Shown piece by piece: positions 11,966-24,644 of a DNA stretch of 64,000 bases. The position numbers and the translations under genes were made by a program. Source of the stretch: Megalonaias nervosa (lineage: Eukaryota; Mollusca; Bivalvia; Unionida; Unionidae); NCBI GenBank assembly GCA_016617855.1, contig JAECUM010093680.1, forward strand, positions 1 to 64,000. Direction: 5' to 3'. The notes beneath the pieces were generated by a model. The model was given only the letters and a program-made list of their open reading frames with translations. It was not told the DNA's origin and ran no database searches. How positions within the stretch are numbered: the first letter of the stretch is position 1; each line of letters opens with the position of its first letter.

Positions 11966-13603
11966 AGGTTTTCCACTTTAGTAGTTGTGAACTAGGGTTA
12001 TAAAGCTACATTGCATCACAAAGTGATGTCACTGAACACCAACGTGTTAACGACCACGAAAACAGTTTTTAACGAAAATGGGTTAAAGGATGGCTGCATA
12101 TCGCATAGGGGGTAACATAGCGAGTGCGGTATAACCATTTATTAAAAGACAACTTATATAGAGTCGTGGTGTGTCTGATACATCATCATAGATAATGGGA
12201 GCATTATTAATCAGGTGGGTGAGAGGTGGTTATGAACTCACCACCAAGAAGGCAGCAAACTAGATACGCAGCATGTCTACGATATACCATCAATAATCAT
12301 GCTCCGACAGGGAATTATAAGCGAATCCATCCCTAGGACACCTGCAGACCACACAAGGCTTCTCAAGATTATCAATCTACCTGACAACCGCTGCCAGTCG
12401 ATATTCTCCATAGACGGGAATATGCAAGAAAACGCTTTCTTTCCACAACGCAATCAACGACCTGAATCAATGAGGTAGATTTTCGTCTTCCCCTGGATTT
12501 GAGCAGAGAAGAGCACGGTAGTATACTTCCTAACAGAGAATGCCTAAGATATCAGCCTGGTGACAGACATTGTCCATGTCGGCTACCTTGATATGGCTAA
12601 GGGTCTCAAGCAACGTTGACACCTAGATTGCACCATAGTCTTTTTGGAGGACCTGCATATTTGGCTACCTATGCCAAGAATATACTTTGAGTAGTATAGA
12701 GGAAGACGCTATACACTACCGGAAACGACGTTGCAGATACGCGAAAGGTCGAACGCCGAGCTGGAAAAAATAGAGCGGCAATTTTTCGCTGAGAAAACCT
12801 ATAAGGATCTGAGAGCAGGGCCCCGAAACATAATTTGAGAAGCGCTTGCCGGCCATACACATAAGGCATTTCTAGTCCGAGACAGTGCAAGGGTTTCTAC
12901 AAGCGCTTTCCTACTGACTAGCAGAGGGATCGGATGTCGTCTGGAACCACGTTCGCATATGCATAAGTGCGGAAACTAGAGCGGCCTTAGCAGAAAATAG
13001 ACGGCGGGGAATATATCTGGGCTGGAAGATGTAGACCCTCCAGTAAACGTTTTGAAGTCTACTCTACGGAAGTTTATAGGCTAAATGCGAAGCGTACAAA
13101 CAAGATCTATATTATGGCAAGGACAAACTAATGTACCCGATATTTGGAAACATAATATCGCAGAAAAAGGCATATCTCAATCTCCCTACATTGGTGCGGC
13201 GAAGACAGGGATCGCACCATAGAAGAAGGGACGACCAGAAAGGTCTTCTAGCAGCTCAAACAATTGGGAGACCTTTCTGCAGTCCAAATCACCTACGATT
13301 CTGTATTGGATACATTCACTTGAAGGCCAACTAACGGGGAGACCAGCTGGCAATCATTTTCATACCGATAGCCCAGAGCCACTAGAATGACGTATCTCCC
13401 AATGCAGTCATGCGCATGTAAACGGGTTGCTTTCGGAGTTTACAACAACATATATAGGACCAAGCCTTTCCGGTCAAGATAGGAAGGACACCGAGGGTGC
13501 CAACGAAATCCATAGACTTCTTTTCTGGGCCCTTCTGCAAATATGGGCGACCTTTATCTTGAGCGTGGAAACAGCCATCCCATTGTGATTATATCTTATT
13601 TAT
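11966..13603. repeat. Repeat X, copy 2, left part
   Basis: Homologous to the first two thirds of 4985-7030, including 'acatatataggaccaagcc' near 13450. It is interrupted at 13604 by the hAT-like element and resumes at 16291. No recognisable protein domain; frames are broken. Confidence 0.55.
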
Positions 13604-16290
13604 TAGGAGTGAAACGATTCATAGATATATCGATGCATTGATACTTTTGTTGAAATGATACCCATATCGATACAAGAGACGGATAATTTTATTCTTCAGC
13701 AGTCGTGAATAGTAATTATTAGTTATTCTGTAAAATTATAATCCATGTGAAACAGCACTTGCAGTCACAGGCACTCATGTTTATCAGCAAAAATGAAAAA
13801 GATTATTTGAGAATACCCACTCGCCGTCTACAAGTTAACACAAAGTGACACGGTTCATAATCTTCCCCCTCTGCATTATATATTAGTTATCTTATCCCAG
13901 GGGTATGTTCAGCATATATAATACATTCCAAACGTGTTCCACATGTTTAATGAAGTACTTTACTCATCATTTAATAACCACTTTCACGCGAAATTTCTAC
14001 TTTGAATTGTATCTTGATTCCTTGGGTCGATTTGAAAGCTACGCTACCGGTGTGTTGCACGTTGCACATTGAAATATGTTACATTGAATTCTCTTTTGTA
14101 GTTATGGCTTGTTCCACTCCAGGTTAAAAATCACCTCCAATTAGAAATCAATGTAGCTTATTCTCAGTGTGACAAACATGAAGTATTGGCAGAGCAACAG
14201 AGAGGCTTCGCGGGAAGGTCATTAGATATATCAAGTACTTATGCGGAGATGCTGTCAGGGTGTGCCATTGCGTGAATCGTGCAAAATTTGTACGAATTCG
14301 CGCGCTTGGAGAATAGCGAAAAACGAGAACTCCCGCAAATTCGTTGTAAGTCCCACATGAAAAGGTGCTCTGCGAAGTATACAATTTTTATTTAACCGTT
14401 CTTGTCGCGACAACTGTTTTTTCGGGTAGCTGCTGTTCCACATTTAGGTTCTTCAATCACGACATGAATGGTTGTCCAACTATCTTTTATTAGAACATAC
14501 CCAGGAATAACAATTATGGCGTAGTTTGAACCATTCATGAATAAAGTTTTATAAATGAGTGTTTAAAATTACGGGTTACCTAAGAAATCCAAAATGTCTG
14601 ATTTCCGGAAAGGTTCATTATGATTGCGTTAGGCACATACCTGCTGATGATAGTGATGATGACAATAATTTTTAACGTTATGAAGTATCTCAGATTATTT
14701 GGAGCTTGGAAAGTGTTAATTGAGATAACAGTGAGTGATTCTGAGTCCGAAATGGTGTTAAATACGAGTCAGATGTACATGCTGTATGGACACAAAAATA
14801 AACGGCATGACACTTTCAGTGGTATTTCGAAATTAAACTTAAAAAGGGCAGACTAATTAAATTACAGAAAATTTAAAAGTATAATGCAATTTTCATGTTT
14901 CTAATTAATTAAATTAGCCCTGCGGATCGTATGCTACAAAACTATATACATGTATCCATATCAAGGTTAAGATAAACTGACTGAATAAAATAAGGGCCAA
15001 GAAAATGCAATTAAGAAACAAAGATATTTATTTTAATACCTCTGTCTGTACAAGCATTGAGGGACTAAATACCTTTATACAGCATTATGGAACAAATAAG
15101 AAATTTAGCATAGTAGACAGTAAACTACTGATTTAACAGATATAGTTTATGTTAGTGAAAACCCATATTTTGGAGCAGATGTATCCAAAAGATAATATAT
15201 GTGATCTCTAGAAAGTTGTACATAACAGTCATAAAGATCAGTTTCCCAACACATTCAAGCATGCCCCTTCAGAAAGAAGCAAAGAACAATATTGATACAA
15301 AGAAAAGGAGAGAATATTAACAGATTAATGCTTATACAAGTAGAGTTGACGTTTGTCAAAGATGTTGATTTCAGTAGATCTGTAAGAAAGTGCTGCAGGA
15401 AGAAAGAGAGACAGATTTTGAAGTTTAGATAAATATTGGCCCATGACCATATCATCCTCCATTCTTTTTACTTTAATAAAGGGGGACGTCTACCTTCAGA
15501 TAAAATCCTGTCATCATCTCCCCTTAAATTGTACATGGGAAACAAATTTGGAATTTTCATTTTTTACAAAGATATTTAACCGATGAATGAAGGTGCTGAT
15601 GGAATAAATGAAATTAGCATAGAATAAGAAATAGGGCAGATTTCGAACTGCTCAAGTTTATCTCCTTGTGTAAGAAAAGAAAATTGTAGAATAGTCCTGG
15701 GTGTTGTCAAACGTTTCTTTCGTTACTATCAAATACAAGTGACTGTGGCTACAGCAGTCTTTTGCATCTGCAGGAAATGAAATGTGATAGATTTTGTTGT
15801 TATTCAGACTTATTCCCATGCCCTGACTTGTTCTAGATGAGTTTGTTTTGCTCGAGGAAATTGCATTATTTCTAATGTTTTGAAGATAATATCGTAATGT
15901 CTTCCAAGTGTAACGGAGACACGAAATTGGTAATAATATGTTTTCAAATCATTTATGTTGTACAAAACATATGGAGTTAAAGGGAGCGCCATTAAATGGC
16001 CTAAAACGTTGGATAAAACTCACTGCACCCAACATGTAGATTGTTTGAAAGTGTTGTTGGTATCTTCTCATATATGAGAATTGCACATAAATATATGATG
16101 ACTATATGTTTTTCTGTAGTCTGCATACTGGAAATAGGAACAAAATGCCGACATGCATGAAAGGGCACCACCTGCCTTCCAAAGATGGAAACACCATCAA
16201 GTTCATATGTGTATCGATATGTATCGTATCGAGGCTGCGTATCGTGAATCATATCGATAAGAGGCACAGGAAGTTATCGTTTCACCACTA
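13604..16290. mobile_element. hAT-like non-autonomous DNA transposon
   Basis: The ends are inverted repeats: TAGGAGTGAAACGAT on the left and, reverse-complemented, TAGTGGTGAAACGAT on the right (13 of 15 identical). Next to them lie TTATTTAT (13596-13603) and CTATTTAT (16291-16298), an 8-bp duplication with one mismatch. Eight-bp duplications and this kind of end, with 'atcgat' motifs just inside both termini, are typical of hAT elements. The equivalent place in repeat X copy 1 (about 6655-6690) lacks the insert. The 2.7-kb interior has only short ORFs without transposase features, so it would depend on a transposase supplied in trans. Confidence 0.75.
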
Positions 16291-16650
16291 CTATTTATGT
16301 TTATATATTCGTCTACTGCAAAATTGTCTTGACCGGCACAGGTCCGGCAAGGCCCACCCACCAGCATAAATGAGGTACACAGGACCCAGGCGCACCCGCA
16401 AGTCCAGGTACGAAACATCATATGCATAGCAAACGCGCCCGCCGACGCCGCAGGAACTCAAACTCAGCTGCTGGACACAGACAGGCAGTTACTCGGAGGT
16501 CTTGGCAATAAGATATCAAGACACACCCATGGCACCAGCAGTGCGAACCGCCTTTGTACACAGCCATAGGAATACACGGCGAGTGGGATGCTTGGTAGCT
16601 GGAAGAAGCTGATTAAAACTAAGGAGTAGGGGACGTCATCGTGTATATGC
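16291..16650. repeat. Repeat X, copy 2, right part
   Basis: Continues the alignment to 6675-7030 after the hAT-like insertion: 'ttcgtctactgcaaa', 'gcaaacgcg', 'aactcagct' and 'acaccagca' type words occur in the same order. Non-coding or decayed; function unknown. Confidence 0.6.
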
Positions 16651-16869
16651 TAGATACGTATATTCTTCTAATGCATTTTTTCCTAAGCGCTGACTATGCT
16701 AGTCACGGGTAGCGCTCCATGCAAGTCAAGAAACATTCCTGGGACATTGAGTTAAATATTAATTAATCTAAAATTATAATTATATATATTCAGTCCTTGA
16801 TAATAAATTATCATGAATTGTCTTTTGCGAAATATCAGAAATGTTTCACAGAGATTTGAATGAAGGTTT

Positions 16870-17930
16870 GATAATAATTGAAAAATACGGTGTTGCCGTT
16901 AACTTCCTGCCCTAGATAAAATTTTGTATGAGCAAGAAGAAACAAAAGGTTATTCTTGGTAACTGTTTTTTTTTTTAAGTATTAGAAGACTCTCCTGATG
17001 TACCCCAATGATCAATTTTTTTAACCATTTCTATATTTAGAATACCTAAATATTAATGTTGATGTTCTAAAATCACCGGAAAGATTGAATGTTGATGACT
17101 GATCGATCAAGTTCTCTTCCCATGATCCTTTCGAGATACATAGTGCTGTAAAATGAGACTTAGACAAGATCAAATTCTGAACTAATAAAAGTATCGTGAA
17201 CTTGAACCCATTTAAAACTCTGAATTTATCTTTCCTGTTGTAGATATCCGCCATTATTGCCACAAAAATTCTAATTTTGTTCAGTTACACGAATACGTTG
17301 GGTAATGTTATCGCATAATGGATCATTGTCACGGCATATTGAGAATATTGTTACCTCAGCTTCCAAGTGAATAGACTGTCTAAAAGAAATTAAATACATC
17401 CAATTAAAAATCAGCTTTTAATATATACGTATAGTCAATCTAAATCAGCTTTAAATAAATTCGATCGTATCTTCATCAGACCGGTTATCGAACATTTATC
17501 TGAGTTAGGCTCATCGAGCAATCAAGCTGAGAGAGAAAAGGTGGGTTACCGAAATAAGCGTTATATTTTAGACAATTTAGCTCCATAAGCTGGTGCCTAC
17601 CGGTTCTATTGATACTGCGTGCTCACTGTAATTGAAACATAGCCAGGTTACTGTCGCACGAACTAATTACGAAACCTGCAGCTTTTGTTCAATTTATTGA
17701 AAAAGACCACTGCCACTTTAATTAATTTCTGTTTTAAACTTTGATCCAGAAACAAGGAGACTTTTGAGGAATTCAAAAAACGAAACTACATTATCCACCG
17801 ATGCTCATTCCAACCGATTGTGATGAAGTACGCAAACTGTGATTTGACCAGATGGCGAAGCTGAAGGTATATAGCGATCACAAGACTGGATGTGAATGCC
17901 ACAAATATTCAGAATTCCACACCTAAGCAG
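16870..17930 (+). pseudogene. LINE reverse-transcriptase remnant, copy 2
   Basis: Duplicate of 7044-8070. The sequence 'tgtatgagcaagaagaaaca' occurs in both. In the reading that corresponds to an RT, an 'EKYGV' segment is followed by 'ILYEQEETK', with a stop nearby, and later the frame breaks repeatedly. About 200 bp between 16650 and 16870 have no counterpart in copy 1. Not functional. Confidence 0.5.
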
Positions 17931-19375
17931 GCACAAATTGTGAAATTGTTCTAAATTCCGTAAGTTCTGCCCCTCTATGTAAACGACGGTCTCATGAACG
18001 ATGTCATAAGTTTAAGAGCCCGATGATTACATTTTTTGGGTTTGGGGATTTCCAAATATTAGTAACCACATATGGTATTGCCGAGCAGGTGGAGTTTTAA
18101 GTTGGAGCAAATGACTTTTTCAAGCTATTTGCTCTTGGCATCTTTCCAAAGAATATTATTTGAGCACGGCTTTTACTTCCTGTCATTTCCCAATCATACC
18201 TTGGGAAGTTTTCTATCCTGATTTTCTATCTTGATATTTGGCCCTGATATTCCTCGGGAGATGTAAACATTTTTACGTACAAAGATGCTTAACAATGGCA
18301 AATCAGTGGCTTTTTAAAGAAGCTGCTTGTGTCATAAGAACGGAAGCAATTCTGAAAATGGCTAATTTACTCACATTTGACGATAATTGGCAAATATACA
18401 TTAAAATGGTTACGACCCTAACATCAAGATAAAGAGGGTCATAAACTTGAAAATATAATTACATTCATTCTTATTAGGTTAAAGCCATGCCTAAAAATAA
18501 CATAATAAAGCATTTAATGTGTGTCATTGATCAACGTAATATTACAGTTATTACTATTTTTAAGTTCATGATATTTGGCTCTGATTCTCCTCAGCGGATG
18601 TACTTTTTAATGGAAAATGCTTGCGTCATAAGAATTTAAGCTATTCTGAAAATGGCTAATTTACTCACATTTGAACATAATTGGCAAAAACAGGTTTGTA
18701 AATAACCCCTGTTATGACTTGCAAATGTAACGTCATTTTATTTTATCATTTTGTGTTTACCTTATCGTTGTTGAAAGGATTTGAAAATCAGTAATGCATC
18801 TCTAAGAACCGGTCAGCTATTCATTTTTCAGCTACCTAAATTAAATGCAAAACATTGGGCCTCCGTTGGAAACAGCTAACCAGCCGTCCATAACTTTCGT
18901 AGCTGGCATGAAGGTAGAACATTTAAACTTGAGATATCATTATTAACTGATTGAAATTAGATGCTCTTACTAACTGAACAGTGCAGATTTAATACGCCGT
19001 CTTATGGACCTTTTTGCTGACGTAAAGTGATAGACTTTCTCCCAAAAATGATTCAACATTTTGGTGTTATGTAATTCATAGAACGCAGATATGGATAGGT
19101 TTTAATTGTTTAGCGACGACAAGCAGGTTTGTCTTCTTAGCTCCAAACAAAAAAGATCCTCTCTAAAGTGCGCTGAAGTACTTTCGAATACCCAAGACGC
19201 TTTTGCCATACAAATATCATATGTCTCCTACAAGAAGAAATAAATCATATATGTAATCGGATTGTCACTCGGTTTAATCCACTATAAATAAAACAAGTTA
19301 ACATTAATTAAGTTGATGTTTGATGTATGTTGGGATTGCAAACAAGAAATATCCATAGCCTAAATTATTAGCCTA
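17930..19375. repeat. Duplicated non-coding segment A, copy 2
   Basis: Matches 8080-9880 and, from about 18110, also 31485-32925. It lacks about 600 bp present in the others and has its own internal direct duplication: 18230-18420 resembles 18540-18720, both starting near 'gatatttggc' and running to 'ctcacatttga'. No conserved coding frame. Confidence 0.6.
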
Positions 19376-19424
19376 ACATGCTACAACGTGTTCACTATTA
19401 TCCGTCGATTCGCATGGCGTATAG

Positions 19425-19585
19425 AGCCCTTAACATTCTTCATAGAACCACGTGAACAGACCTCACCATTGCCCATAGTACCACCTAAACAGTCCTTACA
19501 ATTGTCCATAAACCACGTGAACAGTCCTTAACATTATCCAAAAACCACGTGAACAGTTCTCATCAGCGTCCATAACATCAAGTTC
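19425..19585. repeat. 33-bp minisatellite with CACGTG core
   Basis: Four diverged units of about 33 bp follow the pattern 'cataaaccacgtgaacagtc' then 'cttaacattgtc'. Three units contain the palindrome CACGTG. Copy 1 of the segment has only one related unit near 9873-9900, so the array grew in this copy. It continues directly into the 'ttattgagc' array. Confidence 0.65.
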
Positions 19586-19619
19586 AAAACAACTCTCTGT
19601 TCAGACCTTGTAATTCCCA

Positions 19620-20095
19620 TATACAGAGTCCTGTTATGTGTGCCACCTACATGATTCTTCCATTATTGAGCACCAGTCAGTCCCTTGTTAAAAGATAAAT
19701 GTGTGTTATCGCTTCTATCTGTGTCCATGATTGCATTATTGAGCAACAATCAGTCCCTTGTTATTCTAATCGATTGATGCGCGTTATTTTTATCACCAGC
19801 ATGATGCAAGATATATGCATGTTTATTACTATATATTTGCACGTTCGTTTGACTGGGGGTAAATAATTTCCTTGACATTCCAGTAGATAGAAGTATTCTA
19901 TATATTCTAATTGCGTGCATGCTTGTATTACTGAGCAGCAATTAGTGCCTTGTCGTTTTAAAGACATACATTACTTTTACTGCATGCATGCTTGTTTTAT
20001 TAAAGAGTAATCAGTTCCATAGATATATGCATGTTGTTTTTACTACCAACGTACACACTTGTATTGCTAATTGCGTATACTTTTTTCATATGTCA
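19620..20095. repeat. Minisatellite with 'ttattgagc' units, long array
   Basis: Roughly six diverged units of 60-90 bp share 'attattgagca', 'atcagtcccttgtt' and 'catgcatgcttgt' type phrases. It belongs to the same family as 10310-10544. Position relative to segment A is the same in both places, so an ancestral array predates the duplication. Confidence 0.6.
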
Positions 20096-20449
20096 CTTTC
20101 TTTAACAAACTTTAATATGTGGTGAAATGTGATCCGTACAGTAATGCATATTACTGCAACGCTTTCCATCTACCACAGCCTTGAAAGAAAATAACTCAGA
20201 ACAGACGTCAACGAAAAGCGTTTACGGAAATGAAAACTACCAATCCTTTCATATTTTTACTAAGAGGTGAGCTGCCTCTTTTTTAAAATATTTAGTCTGC
20301 CTTTCGTTTCATGTGATTTAACGTCATGCGTGCGCATACTAGAAAACCAGAAATATGATTTGTTGCTTTAGGGCACAGCAGTACAAGTAGATTATTTAAT
20401 GCCAAGAAATTGAATAAAGTCCTTTCTATTAGTGAAACATTATGGTAGC

Positions 20450-20520
20450 TGAGTAAGACTAACCCGACGGTAGAATTTGAATGTCTGGCACGCTAACCAC
20501 TGCGCCACCTCCAAATAGAG
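20450..20520 (-). mobile_element. tRNA-like SINE fragment
   Basis: On the minus strand 'ggtggcgcagtggttagcgt' looks like a tRNA-type A box, with a degraded B box about 35 bases on. It is too short and too mutated to be a functional tRNA, and no acceptor stem is apparent. Probably the head of a SINE. Confidence 0.45.
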
Positions 20521-20629
20521 AAAAAAGGTGTTGAATAAGTATGGGAATGAACTGGACATGTTTCCCAAAGGAAAATATTGTAAATTACACCCCATAACTC
20601 AATCTAAACCACACTATATAGCTAATAAT

Positions 20630-20715
20630 CTAACTTTGAAACACACTTTAGAAACACATAAACACACAAACACACTCAAACACACATACACCACACACTT
20701 ACACACACATACAAT
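20630..20715. repeat. CA-rich imperfect microsatellite
   Basis: A run of imperfect 'acacac' and 'aacacac' units. It translates as a His/Thr-rich ORF, which is a consequence of the repeat and not evidence of a gene. Confidence 0.7.
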
Positions 20716-21164
20716 GTTGACCAACGTCTGGACATAATGTCATGGCAACGCAAACAAATCGTTAGAAATGGACATCACTTAGGTTCAATAATCTCGTCAA
20801 TAGCTTTACATGTATTAAAGAACCCCTGTGTCTCTGTCTGTATGTCTGTTTGAGGTTGTCTGTCTGTCTCTTAATAATAAATCGTACTATATAGATGTTC
20901 GTGATATTAGTTTGCAGGCGTGAATTATATAAATCGCTTACATAATAAAACGCTGCATTAAAAGGGAATTCATACCCTACCGTCCGGTGATATAAAGCGA
21001 ATGGTCATAAACGATGACATGAAAAACCACCTGTTTTTTAAATAAATGACATACTGAATGAAAATCATGTAATTCGTTTAACATAACTGGTAACATTGGT
21101 CGGAAACCAGACTCGGAAACTGACTAAGTGAGAAAGATTAGGTAATTATGAAGCCGTATAAGGA

Positions 21165-23385
21165 ATGACTTTGCCTCACTATTTGAAACCTAGGTTTGCA
21201 TAATAATACTTGTCAAGAACTAGCATATGGGTTTGGTACTATTTTAAAATGTAATCATAAACTATATATGACTGTACATTCTTCCAACGAAAAATAATTA
21301 TTATTAATAAGAGACCAATTACAATGAGGATGAATACATCTCTAAATTATTAACTTTGCATACAATAAAATGATTTTTCATCTCTCTCATTATTCTTCAA
21401 GTTTCCATCTTATTTTGCATGTGTCTGTTCTTATTCTCTACATTTTATGCCTCTTCTTGAATGTGCATGGGGAGACAATTTTAGCCTTGTCCTCGTGTAC
21501 GTTCGTTTTTACGTCCTATAGGACTTAATTAAGTTTTGCATTATAGTCAATTTTCAGAGATTGCTGGCTGCCAAGTCATGCAATATGTGTAAGGAACCAT
21601 GCAGAAAAAAAGTCATAACTGTGTATACTTAAGGTTTTGATTACTGCTGCTTCGTTCTGCTCTAAAGTGGGTTTTTTTGTTTTTTTTTTTTTTTTTTTTT
21701 TTTTTTGAAAATAACAATGCATAAATAATAAATACCAAGACTCCATATTATTTACAATCCGGAATTGGCGACAGACGGTATACATGGTTTTACAATTAAC
21801 TTAAAAAAGAGACGCAAAAGTTTCATATTGAGGCTTCATTTTATACCAAAAACACATCAGTTTGTAACAGGTTATCTATAATCTGCTACGATACACCAGC
21901 GACTGAAATATATTATAAACGCTTGTCATTGTAAATGATGCTCTACGTTCAGTTATTGATTCCGTTAACAACTAGATTATTAAGAAGTGGGTACCTCTTA
22001 ATTCATAGTTTGAGACGTGCGAAACCATCTAAAGTTTTCTTCAAAGATAAAAAAAATAAAAATAAGTGAAACATTAGTTGTATTATACTAGAGGTTCATA
22101 TACAATTCAATCCATGGAAAGGTAAAACCGGATCAATTTAAGGTTTGATAGTAATGGGGGGGGGTGAGCAGTGTAATTTATGAAAAGCAAGCTTTGAATA
22201 TTGTGCCAATAATCATGACCTTATACCACAAAACATTCACGATTTCACATTTTGCTACATTTAGCGTATGGTTCATATCAGACTGGCTTAATTTACACTT
22301 TTTATTTTATTTTCAGACTGGCTCAGTTTCCTTTATTTTAATTATGTTTTCAGATTTGCGCAGTTTAATTTATTTGAATCTGTTTCAGACTGACTCAATT
22401 TGGCTGATCAAATGACAACCCCATGACTTGCTTCCAGAAAATAAGCAGGCGGAACGGATCTAGCGGGAAACCAAGAATAACATTCTTAATAGGAGCAAAC
22501 AGGTAAGTAGTGTACCAATACTAATTTCAATATGACGCGGGTGTCAATACGAGGGTAACCGGTAAACAATTTCATATCCACCGAAACAAACGTATCTAAT
22601 TATTGTATGATTTAATTTAGTATCAGATTATTTAAACTTGAACTGCCTTTTCAACTACATGATACCAAAAACTATCCTTAACAACGTCCACGCATACAGC
22701 ACGATTCGTTTCCATGCCATTGGCTACTTCCTCTCATCATTTGCAATAATAACATCTCATCGCACACATTGAGACTAATATCTTGGATACTATGTATGTG
22801 CTTCTTTCTATAATCACTCTTTTATTTGATAATATTAAGTTGCAGTATTACAAGGTCTACACTAAGTAAATTCGTCTTAATTGCGAAACATTTCGGAAAT
22901 CTGCTTTTGGTCTACAGTATCAATCATTTCAGCACACATGTTTAGTTATTCGTTGGACAATATGTTATAAATACAGACTTGTTAGTACTAAGTCTGAACA
23001 TTTTACATTACAAATTACACAAGGTAATGTAAAAATTGATTATGATTGCTTCGTTCCCACTTATTAATTTTTCTTCTGTAATTACTCGGTCATGTATTTT
23101 TTTATCAGAATTAATTTACGGAAATATTGAATTGCTTCAATATGTAAGCTTCAATATTTAATGTATTGTAAACATTGAAATATTATTCTGATTTTTCTCG
23201 ATATCAAAGTATTCTGTTAACATACTCAGGATTTTGGAGAAGTCAACCAAAAAATATCATTAAGATAAAATATTTACTTCTAACCAAGCCATTTTTGAAA
23301 GAATTGAATTGCCTGCTTAAGACTTTGTTTCTAAAACCAAATTAGATAAATTGATAAATAGAGTTAAAACTAATAAGGTAATAAA
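21165..23385. repeat. Duplicated segment B, copy 1
   Basis: About 2.2 kb that aligns along its length with 32925-35195. Nearly identical words include 'gcatggggagacaatttt', 'gattgctggctgcc' and 'taggagcaaacaggtaa'. Differences include a poly-T run at 21672-21706 here only and an (AT)n tract in the other copy. No frame is conserved over more than short distances. Function unknown. Confidence 0.8.
22276..22405. repeat. Short minisatellite 'ttcagactggctcagttt'
   Basis: Four units of about 30-40 bp each begin with a 'cagactggct' variant followed by an A/T-rich spacer. The same array with the same unit number is present in segment B copy 2 (about 34120-34250), so it predates the segmental duplication. 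Confidence 0.65.
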
Positions 23386-23389
23386 TATT

Positions 23390-24631
23390 CAGTGTGGTCA
23401 TTTACACGTTAAACTAATAAACCGTCTGCTCTGAAACAGCACTGTTATCTTTGACATTTACCGAACGTGCTATTATGACAATCTTCTGTATGGAACTGAA
23501 CCACGAAAACAAAACTATGCAATGACATTCTTTAATTACTCTTCTTTAGAGTAACGTGATAAAAATAATTTAGATAACAGCATATAGTTACAGATTATAT
23601 TGTACTAGTGGTAACATTTGCATTGATTCCTAGCCAGAGTCAATTTAAAATCTGCTTTAATAATTGGTTAGTCGTGTGCTACAGCTTGTGATCAAATTGC
23701 ATTAGCCCCATCTAATATAAACCAAAATGAAAACGTAGACCAAGACATTGCATTTAGTAGATTCAAGTAAATTACACCATATTTAATGACTATACTCTTA
23801 GTGCATTAATACACTAGAGAAACTGTGATATTGACCCTTCACTTACTCATTATTCGTTTTTACCACCTTAAAAATTATACATATCAACATAATAGTGATA
23901 CTAATAACTAGGACTTAGTACACAACTTACTCTTGATACAGACTTTGATATGGATCTTAGCAATTTTGAACGTTTTGCAATGTCTTAAGTCACGAGTCTA
24001 ACGTCACAGCTATGTTTCTTTGATTCTGATAACAGTTCCATTAAGTGTTAATATTTTGTTTTTGATTATAAACAGTAAAATTTAATCCTCCATGTCGACA
24101 GAATGGAGAATTTGTTCCTCTTGCAGTACGTTTAATATGAATTGTGCTGTAAAGAGACTCCTCATTTCCAGCATCAAAATGTTAATTATGATGATGATGA
24201 TCATCATTTGGTGCGTTATAACTACCATCGATATGCAATTGCTAGCAGAGTAATGAATGATTGATTAATTACCTATTTAATTCATTCATTCATTCATTAA
24301 CATCAATACAGCTCTCACATGTTGAAGCACTGTATAACTTTTGGTGACACCGATGTCGTGTTGGGACACGACATTCGTTCTGAACACCTCGCCTTCAGAG
24401 AAGACAAGAAGAGAACATTTACATAACAAATAAAGTTTCTAGTGCACTAATATACATAATGAATGGTAAAACACTATTTTGTATTTAAAGATGATGCATG
24501 TTTTTTGACATCCTTGGAGGGGTGAAAGAGTACCCAAAAACTAGTTATGCTCAAGGAAAACATTGAAGATAATAGGAGTGTTAATATGACGAATTCAGAT
24601 TACATACTTTTTAGAAACAAAGTATGCAGAT
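23390..24631. other. Unassigned DNA present only in copy 1 of the duplication
   Basis: In the other copy segment B runs almost directly into segment C, so this stretch and 27974-29200 are extra here or were lost there. It contains short ATTC and GATGAT runs near 24185-24300. I see no gene. Confidence 0.5.
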
Positions 24632-24644
24632 TTACCTGTTACAT
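24632..24644. repeat. Target-site duplication of the LINE, left
   Basis: TTACCTGTTACAT here is repeated exactly at 27961-27973 on the far side of the LINE. Confidence 0.85.

Noticed and set aside
19425..20095. CRISPR-like regular repeats
   Set aside because: Units are adjoining and diverged with no unique spacers of constant length; this is a eukaryotic minisatellite.
20528..20737. His/Thr-rich 69-codon frame
   Set aside because: It is produced by the CA-rich microsatellite.
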